DNA of 10,787 nucleotides, taken from assembly GCA_018725205.1 (NCBI GenBank), contig QLUB01000068.1:1-10787 (forward strand), given 5' to 3'. Below the pieces are notes generated by a model. The model saw only the letters and a list, made by a program, of their open reading frames with translations, made no database searches and was not told the DNA's origin. Below are positions 6,173 through 10,787 of the stretch, in pieces. Origin of the DNA: a candidate division NPL-UPA2 bacterium (lineage in GTDB: Bacteria > Bacillota > UBA994). Position 1 is the stretch's first letter. Each line of letters opens with the position of its first letter. Made by a program: the position numbers and the translations under genes.

Positions 6173-6880
6173 GTGATAGAGTTTAGCGGGGTTACTAAGT
6201 CGTTTGGCAAGCGCACTATTTTAGACTCTGTATCCTTTAAGGTAGAGGAAAAACAAATCTTAGCGATCTTAGGACCCTCAGGTGTCGGTAAGACGACCAT
6301 CCTGAGAATGGCGGCCGGCACAATAAAGCCCGATGCAGGTTGCGTGCATACGGACAGGCAACGTATCGGCTTTATTTTCCAAGAGCCGCGGCTGTTGCCG
6401 TGGCGGACTGCGCTCGCCAACGTCACGCTGGTACTGCAAAACCGGGGGCTCACACGCGACGAACAGGTAGGCAGAGCAGCGGCCATCCTTAAGCGGCTGG
6501 GGCTGCAAGGCTTTGAGCACTATTATCCCGCGCACTTAAGCGGGGGGATGCGGCAAAGGGTGGCCATAGCGCGAGCCTTTGTGCTTGACCCGGACCTAGC
6601 TTTGCTCGATGAGCCCTTTACCGGACTAGACATAGGGCTTAAACTGTCATTACAGCAGATGCTGCTCGAACTCCTAGCGTGGCACCCCTGCGCTATGATT
6701 TATGTTACTCACGAGCCGCAAGACGCAGTGCTATTGGCTGACCGAGCTATAGTCCTAGATGGTAAGCCCGGCAAAATAGTGGCCAGCATGGACTTTGACC
6801 GCCCGCGGGGAGAGAGAGAACCGTCCTACATCCAAGAGCAGGCCGCGAAGCTGACGGCAGTACTTACCGCCAAAAAGTAG
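6173..6880 (+). CDS. ABC importer ATPase, SsuB/TauB type
   Basis: The 235-residue ATPase energises the importer. Walker A GPSGVGKT is at residues 34-41. The Q-loop FQEPRLLPWRTALANV is characteristic of nitrate/sulfonate/taurine-class ATPases. The signature LSGGMRQR is at 122-129, Walker B LALLDEP at 142-148 and the switch histidine H180 in THEPQDA. GTG at 6173 is the start, with GAGGAGGT ending 6 bases before it and only 4 bases between it and the previous stop. Longer readings from 6107 run through the end of the permease gene and lack a binding site. It is the last gene of the seven-gene unit. No hairpin terminator is evident in the 84 bases that follow, so some read-through into the acetyltransferase is possible. 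Confidence 0.92.
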   Translation: MIEFSGVTKSFGKRTILDSVSFKVEEKQILAILGPSGVGKTTILRMAAGTIKPDAGCVHTDRQRIGFIFQEPRLLPWRTALANVTLVLQNRGLTRDEQVGRAAAILKRLGLQGFEHYYPAHLSGGMRQRVAIARAFVLDPDLALLDEPFTGLDIGLKLSLQQMLLELLAWHPCAMIYVTHEPQDAVLLADRAIVLDGKPGKIVASMDFDRPRGEREPSYIQEQAAKLTAVLTAKK

Positions 6881-6881
6881 A

Positions 6882-6911
6882 ACATGGGGACGGTCCTTTT
6901 GTTATACATGT
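6882..6911. repeat. Short repeat-like element after the operon
   Basis: A 30-base stretch begins ACATGGGGACGGTCC and ends TTATACATGT. The outer five bases ACATG/CATGT are inverted repeats, and GGAC-G-GTCC is an inner palindrome. The GGGGACGGT(T/C)C word resembles intergenic repeat words I associate with Firmicute genomes that carry REP/Y1-type transposases. No second full copy lies in this window, so repeat status is inferred. Confidence 0.35.
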
Positions 6912-6964
6912 AATAGGCAAGGCCGGTAGCGAGCCGCAGAAGAGCAATTAAAGGGGGAGTGAAC

Positions 6965-7453
6965 GTGGTAGATAGTTCCGCCTATAGTGTGCGCTTGGCC
7001 ACCGAGCAGGATGTCCCGGCACTGCACCGTCTAGTACGCGAAGCCTACCGCGAGCATATCGCGCGCGGACTTAATTTTACCGGCACCTATCAAGATGAAA
7101 GCATCACCCGTGAGCGCATGGAGGGTAATGACGTGTACTTGATGTGTCAAGGAGACGAGATTATCGCCACAGTTACGCTTGGCCGTGACGAAGAAAAGGA
7201 CGGCGTGTTTGGGCTTTACGTCACGCAGCTGGCGGTGACTCCCTCGCTAAAGCGACAAGGCCTTGGCAGATGGCTCCTCAGATTAGCCGCAGAGCGCGGC
7301 CGCGAGCAGGGTGCTGCCTTCCTGCGGCTCGACACAGCTATGCCAGCCGCTCACCTTATTTCCCTCTACCAATCCGAGGGCTTCGCCATCACCGACGAGG
7401 TGCAGTGGGAGGGCAAGGCTTACAAGAGCTATATTATGGAAAAGCGGCTTTAG
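6965..7453 (+). CDS. GNAT-family N-acetyltransferase
   Basis: The 162-residue product is a single-domain acyl-CoA-dependent acetyltransferase. It has the N-terminal strand and helix YSVRLATEQDVPALHRLVRE, and then motif A, LAVTPSLKRQGLGRWLLRLA, in which residues 97-101 (RQGLG) form the pyrophosphate-binding turn. Motif B is seen in ISLYQSEGFAITDE. The acceptor is unknown. GTG at 6965 was chosen because GGGGGAG ends 5 bases upstream. GTG at 6959 is in frame but overlaps the SD itself. It lies 84 bases behind the ABC operon and is closed by a strong terminator. It is probably unrelated in function, although it could share the operon's transcript. Confidence 0.85.
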   Translation: MVDSSAYSVRLATEQDVPALHRLVREAYREHIARGLNFTGTYQDESITRERMEGNDVYLMCQGDEIIATVTLGRDEEKDGVFGLYVTQLAVTPSLKRQGLGRWLLRLAAERGREQGAAFLRLDTAMPAAHLISLYQSEGFAITDEVQWEGKAYKSYIMEKRL

Positions 7454-7483
7454 CGAGGGGCGACCAACTCTAGGGCCAAGCCA

Positions 7484-7517
7484 GAGGGGCACTACTTAGG
7501 CGTAGTGCCCCTCTTTT
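7484..7517 (+). terminator. Strong rho-independent terminator
   Basis: A perfect 12-bp stem, GAGGGGCACTAC (7484-7495) with GTAGTGCCCCTC (7502-7513), surrounds a 6-base loop, followed by TTTT. It lies about 30 bases past the acetyltransferase stop and closes that transcript, and any read-through from the importer operon. The opposite side has no T tract. Confidence 0.92.
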
Positions 7518-7568
7518 GGCAATTTCCCGGTTCTAGTTTCAGTACACATTGCACTACAATTTTGGCCT

Positions 7569-7820
7569 TTGGTCAACAACCTGTCATTAACGCGTCATTG
7601 CGCATGCAGGGGAAAGGGGATAAGCATTTCCGGGGAAATAGACAGAGTTCGACAGGAAACACCCGCATCCATCGCCCGGTATCGTCCTCTGCTTCACCCG
7701 AAGGTCTTAATCAAGCGCTCCAAGTACACGGACTTAAGCTGGCTGTTGGCTAAAGCCTGCTTGATAGGCGGCATTTTAATGGTCGTGTCAGGACTTGCGG
7801 TCTGGCGAACTGATTATTAA
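7569..7820 (+). CDS. Possible small single-pass membrane protein
   Basis: An open frame ends at TAA 7818-7820 and encodes at most 83 residues. The C-terminal half looks protein-like: a basic stretch (HPKVLIKRSKYTD) followed by one hydrophobic span (WLLAKACLIGGILMVVSGLAVW) and a short polar tail, WRTDY. That fits a single-pass membrane peptide. The start is unclear. TTG at 7569 has no ribosome binding site, and GGGGAAAGGGGA at about 7611-7620 precedes only non-standard ATA/ATT codons (ATT at 7626). It may be a real short gene with a rare start, or a decayed fragment. Its last 33 bases overlap the convergent nitroreductase gene. The rest of 7518-7787 shows no other signal except weak promoter-like words. 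Confidence 0.3.
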   Translation: MVNNLSLTRHCACRGKGISISGEIDRVRQETPASIARYRPLLHPKVLIKRSKYTDLSWLLAKACLIGGILMVVSGLAVWRTDY

Positions 7821-8357
7821 TTCGCTAAGCGCGCGCCGCATTCCGGGTTGCTCTCGCTCCTGCAGTTCAGGCGAAAGCGAGCTAGGGTCGCCGAGCTTGC
7901 CGATGGCCACAATGGCGATAGGCGCAAAGTCGGGGGAAAGGCCAAAGAGCTGAGCGGCTCGCTTGCGGCTAAACCCGCCCATAGCATGCGCAATCAGCCC
8001 GCGGCGCTCAGCTTCGAGTGACAGAAATCCCCATGCCGTACCCGTGTCAAACACATGCCAGTAGTTCTCTTGGCCCTGGTGGGAAAATGTGCGTTTGGCC
8101 AGTAAAAGTAATAGGGCTGGGGCGTGCTTAGCCCACGCGTGGTTCTGCTCCGCGAGTAAGCTTTGCATCGCCTGTAGTTCTTCGGGTGTGTGCGCCACAA
8201 TAAATCTCCAAGGTTGCTCGTTGTAGCACGAAGGCGCGAAACGCGCCGCTTCTAGGAGTGCCAGTATTTCTTCCTTGGCTACGGGCGCTTCACTAAAGGC
8301 GCGCGGCGACCAGCGCCGCATTATCTCCGGCATTATAGGGTAGTTAAACTCTCGCAT
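7788..8357 (-). CDS. Nitroreductase-family FMN oxidoreductase
   Basis: The 189-residue cytosolic flavoprotein belongs to the NAD(P)H-dependent nitroreductase family. Family hallmarks are the N-terminal RRWSPRAFSE (residues 14-23), which binds the FMN phosphate, the segment FAPSCYNEQPWRFIVA, a mid-protein helix around GTAWGFLSLEAERRGLIAHA, and a C-terminal strand PIAIVAIGKLG. Members reduce nitroaromatics, quinones or enones, and the natural substrate here is unknown. The ATG at 8357 is preceded by GGGAGGG 6 bases upstream. It starts 28 bases after the selO stop on the same strand and probably shares its transcript. The last 33 bases overlap the doubtful small rightward gene. Confidence 0.9.
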   Translation of the reverse strand: MREFNYPIMPEIMRRWSPRAFSEAPVAKEEILALLEAARFAPSCYNEQPWRFIVAHTPEELQAMQSLLAEQNHAWAKHAPALLLLLAKRTFSHQGQENYWHVFDTGTAWGFLSLEAERRGLIAHAMGGFSRKRAAQLFGLSPDFAPIAIVAIGKLGDPSSLSPELQEREQPGMRRALSELIISSPDRKS

Positions 8358-8385
8358 ACATTTCCCTCCCTTGTTTTACGTCGCT

Positions 8386-9849
8386 TTACGTGCCGCAGAA
8401 AGTGCGGCAGGGTTTACCGGACGGTTTGCTATAATCAGCGTGCTCTGGGGCATGACTGTAAGACGTTTTGAGGACACGCAGCAGGCGCTCCATAACGCTT
8501 AAATCTCCTTGGCAGGCAGCTTCTAAGGCCTCTTCCACGCGGTGATTGCGGGGAATAACTGCGGGGTTGGCACCCTGCATTACCCGCTCTGCTTCCGACG
8601 TACCCCCGGTTTGTCGCTTTTGGCGGAGTTGCCAGCGCTCGCGCCATCCCGCAAACCCTGAGGTCTCTGCCAGTGCTAAGCTGTCAAGCTCGCCTACAGT
8701 GAGAGCAAGGAATGAGTTAGTGAAATCAGCCCCTGAACTCTGCATCATGGCAAGCAGCTGGGTAATCAGTGCTTTATCCTCGGGCTCCTCGTTGCTTAAC
8801 CCTAGCTTGGCCCGCATGGCCGCGAGCCACCGCAGTTTGAACAGCTCCGCCCCGTGAGACAACTCTGCTTGCGCTAGCTCTACCGCCTGGCCTCGGTCTT
8901 GATGCAGCAGCGGCAATAAAGCTTCGGCAAATCGCGCCAAGTTCCAAAGGGCAATGTTCGGCTGGTTGCCGTAAGCATAGCGCCCATGGTGGTCAATTGA
9001 GCTGAACACAGTCGCAGGGTCATATGTGTCCATAAAAGCACAGGGTCCGTAATCTATGGTCTCGCCACTAATCGCGGTGTTATCAGTATTCATAACGCCA
9101 TGCACAAAGCCGACTGTCTGCCAACGCGCGATTAAGGCGGCTTGCCGCGCGATTACCTCGCGCAATAAGAGCAGGTAGCGGTCTTCACTGCCATCGATTT
9201 GGGGATAGTGCCTGTGCAAAGCATAGTCGGCAAGTGCCGCTAGGTCAGCTCTGTGGCCATACTGTGCTGCAAATTGAAAAGTACCCACGCGCAAGTGGCT
9301 CTCCGCAACGCGCACCAGAACAGCCCCTGTGAGCGCAGTCTCGCGCCATACCGTTTCCCCAGTTTTCACCACTGCTAGGCTGCGCGTTGTCGGTATGCCA
9401 AGTTCATACATTGCCTCGCTAATAATATACTCGCGCAGCATGGGCCCTAGCGCCGCCCGCCCGTCACCGCGACGCGAATAGGGCGTCTTACCCGCGCCTT
9501 TAAGCTGAATGTCAAAGCGCTGCCCCGCAGGCGTAATCTGCTCACCCAAGAGAATCGCCCGCCCGTCGCCTAGCATCGTGAAGTGGCCGTACTGGTGCCC
9601 GGCATAGGCCTGCGCGATGGGAATGGCACCCGGCGGCAACTTGTTGCCAGACAATGCGGCAGCGCCGTCCGGGACACGCAGGGCGTCAATATTGAGCCCT
9701 AGGTGCAGGCCCACAAGCTCATTTAGGACTACTATCTCCGGTAAGCGCACCGGGGTGGGTCTTTGATGCGAGAAGAACAACTGCGGCAGCTCGCTATAGC
9801 TGTGTTCCAAATTCCAGCCTGTCACCCTGATCTCCTCCTCCCGATACAT
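8386..9849 (-). CDS. selO: Protein adenylyltransferase SelO (YdiU/UPF0061)
   Basis: The 487-residue pseudokinase-fold enzyme transfers AMP from ATP, bound in flipped orientation, to Ser/Thr/Tyr of target proteins. In bacteria this is linked to redox homeostasis. Conserved blocks are [39 protein letters not shown] and [11 protein letters not shown]256, N257 and D266 occupy the spacing of the catalytic aspartate and metal ligands known from Pseudomonas syringae SelO. The very C-terminus TFCGT carries C485 where animal homologues have selenocysteine. With C270 (DYGPC) it can form the regulatory disulfide known from E. coli SelO. The length is normal and no in-frame TGA is seen. AGGGAAG lies upstream of the ATG at 9849. 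It leads a likely two-gene unit with the nitroreductase. Confidence 0.96.
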   Translation of the reverse strand: MYREEEIRVTGWNLEHSYSELPQLFFSHQRPTPVRLPEIVVLNELVGLHLGLNIDALRVPDGAAALSGNKLPPGAIPIAQAYAGHQYGHFTMLGDGRAILLGEQITPAGQRFDIQLKGAGKTPYSRRGDGRAALGPMLREYIISEAMYELGIPTTRSLAVVKTGETVWRETALTGAVLVRVAESHLRVGTFQFAAQYGHRADLAALADYALHRHYPQIDGSEDRYLLLLREVIARQAALIARWQTVGFVHGVMNTDNTAISGETIDYGPCAFMDTYDPATVFSSIDHHGRYAYGNQPNIALWNLARFAEALLPLLHQDRGQAVELAQAELSHGAELFKLRWLAAMRAKLGLSNEEPEDKALITQLLAMMQSSGADFTNSFLALTVGELDSLALAETSGFAGWRERWQLRQKRQTGGTSEAERVMQGANPAVIPRNHRVEEALEAACQGDLSVMERLLRVLKTSYSHAPEHADYSKPSGKPCRTFCGT

Positions 9850-9879
9850 GTGTCTTCCCTATGATGTTACCACAGCTAA

Positions 9880-9895
9880 CCTGTTATACAACAGG
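9880..9895. promoter_or_regulatory. Perfect 6+6 inverted repeat, candidate operator
   Basis: CCTGTT (9880-9885) and AACAGG (9890-9895) are perfect inverted repeats across four bases. The element lies in the 111-base divergent gap between selO and the double GNAT gene, 4 bases upstream of the rightward -35. The leftward word TATAAC within it could serve as a selO -10. A regulator bound here could act on either direction. It is too short to be a terminator and has no T tract. Confidence 0.4.
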
Positions 9896-9899
9896 CACA

Positions 9900-9929
9900 T
9901 TGACGTTCCGTGCATCTAGGTGAGATAAT
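9900..9929 (+). promoter_or_regulatory. SigA-type promoter for the double GNAT gene
   Basis: TTGACG (9900-9905) is separated by 18 bases from GATAAT (9924-9929), with TGA directly before the -10 giving an extended -10 element. The predicted start is near 9936, leaving a leader of about 25 bases before the ATG at 9961. Confidence 0.65.
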
Positions 9930-9960
9930 CTACCATGACTATACAGCGGGAGTGAAATAA

Positions 9961-10787
9961 ATGCTTGAGTTAAGGCCGGCCAAAGCAGAAGACAAAGAAG
10001 CAATACTGGCGTTCTGCCAGCAAACATTTGCGTGGGGCGACTACATCCACTATGTCTACGACGAATGGCTCGCAGACCCCGCCAGCGACATGACCGTAGC
10101 CACTGTTGACGGCGTACCTGTGGCGCTGTCCCGCGTCCGCTACCTAAGCCCTACCGAAGCATGGTTTGAGGGGCTGCGTGTCGACCCCGCGCACCGGCGG
10201 CACGGTTTAGGCAAAGCCATCGCCGAGTATAATCAGGCGCGGACTATTGCCCGGGGAGTTAAAGTTGGACGAGCCTTTATTTCGGGCAGCAATACCGCCT
10301 CGCAAACACTGAGCGCCGGCATGGGCTTTGTGCAGGTCGCCCAATACCAGGGCTTTGACTTAAAGCATCCCGTGCTGCGGTCCCTCGCACCTTATACAGT
10401 AAGACAAGCAAGTGCCGACGACATGACAGAGATAATCGCCTTTATGCAGGATTATCGCCACGCGATCCTCAGCTGGCATTGGCATGCGCAGCAGGTTTCC
10501 GAGCACGCACTTCAGCGCGCCCTTGCGGATAACTCCCTGTGGGTAGTTTTTCTGGACGGCGCAGTCGCCTGTGTCAGCACCACGACCTTTTGGGACGACG
10601 ACAAAGAGATGGATGTGGTCGGCCTCTTTTGCGACCAAGCTGCCCCCGCCGAAGCTATCGTCCAGCACATGATTAACGAGCACCTCGTCGGCAATGTAAC
10701 CGAACTTCGCGTCTATCATCACCACGATCAGCCGGCCCTAGACCTTGCTGCGCTCGGATTTGAGCCTAACCCTGAAGCCATCAGCGG
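9961..10787 (+). CDS. Tandem-GNAT-domain acetyltransferase (3' end outside window)
   Basis: The frame is open from ATG 9961 to the window edge, with 275 residues visible. GGGAG at 9948-9952 sets the start and an extended -10 promoter precedes it. The first GNAT domain (about 1-140) begins LELRPAKAEDKEAILAFCQ and has motif A VDPAHRRHGLGKAIAEYNQ. The acyl-CoA pyrophosphate loop RRHGLG is at 79-84, and SAGMGFVQVAQYQGF closes the fold. A second GNAT-like domain starts at about 143 (YTVRQASADDMTEIIAFMQ). It lacks a clear RxxGxG loop in the visible part, so it may be catalytically silent and structural. The acceptor is unknown. Confidence 0.85.
   Translation, partial: MLELRPAKAEDKEAILAFCQQTFAWGDYIHYVYDEWLADPASDMTVATVDGVPVALSRVRYLSPTEAWFEGLRVDPAHRRHGLGKAIAEYNQARTIARGVKVGRAFISGSNTASQTLSAGMGFVQVAQYQGFDLKHPVLRSLAPYTVRQASADDMTEIIAFMQDYRHAILSWHWHAQQVSEHALQRALADNSLWVVFLDGAVACVSTTTFWDDDKEMDVVGLFCDQAAPAEAIVQHMINEHLVGNVTELRVYHHHDQPALDLAALGFEPNPEAIS

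Noticed and set aside
6028..6486. Leftward 152-residue open frame
   Set aside because: It lies opposite the permease end and the well-conserved importer ATPase, and shows no motif.
6889..6903. GGAC-G-GTCC followed by TTTTGTT as an operon terminator
   Set aside because: The two arms are separated by one base, so a hairpin with a normal loop cannot form.
7505..7753. Rightward 82-residue open frame
   Set aside because: It begins inside the terminator hairpin and has no protein-like features.
8546..8857. Rightward 103-residue open frame
   Set aside because: It is antisense to the conserved SelO C-terminal half.
10360..10725. Leftward 121-residue open frame
   Set aside because: It is antisense to the second GNAT-like domain, whose frame is continuous with a well-started gene.

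Overview
The window reads as a chromosomal piece of an anaerobic or facultative Bacillota (Clostridia-like) bacterium. This rests on strong AGGAGG-type ribosome binding sites, frequent GTG starts, a copper amine oxidase N-terminal (stalk-type) domain on a secreted binding protein, and a Firmicute-style Crp/Fnr regulator. The exact lineage cannot be read from the sequence.

Left edge (1-113): the possible last codons of a rightward gene, followed by a small rho-independent terminator. Region 114-930: a leftward Crp/Fnr-family regulator and a compact divergent control region. That region holds a good leftward promoter (TTGACA-N18-TATGAT), a rightward -10 box (TATAAT) with no real -35, an inverted repeat between the two genes, and a 19-bp element matching 15 of 19 positions of the classical Fur box.

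Region 931-6880: seven rightward genes with overlaps of 1 to 29 bases or a 4-base gap, almost certainly one operon. In order they encode a cysteine-rich HypB/UreG/CobW-like (G3E) P-loop GTPase; an ABC ATPase with no membrane partner of its own beside it; a substrate-binding-protein-fold protein of the iron/polyamine-binder type that lacks any signal peptide; a secreted NMT1/SsuA-like binding protein with an N-terminal copper amine oxidase-type stalk domain; two different SsuC/TauC-type permeases; and an SsuB/TauB-type ATPase. The last four form a complete importer. The first three look like a cytosolic nucleotide-driven module. My working hypothesis is that uptake of a metal complex, cofactor precursor or sulfonate-like ligand is coupled to intracellular handling or insertion by the GTPase, ATPase and cytosolic binding-protein trio, under control of the divergent regulator and perhaps a Fur-family metal sensor. 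The substrate is unknown.

Region 6881-7820: a short repeat-like element, a GNAT acetyltransferase, a strong terminator and a doubtful small single-pass membrane protein. Region 7788-9849: a leftward pair, selO (protein AMPylase) followed by a nitroreductase, probably co-transcribed. Region 9850-10787: a divergent promoter region with a perfect 6+6 inverted repeat, and a rightward double-domain GNAT protein that runs off the window. No rRNA, tRNA, CRISPR array, transposase or prophage gene was seen.
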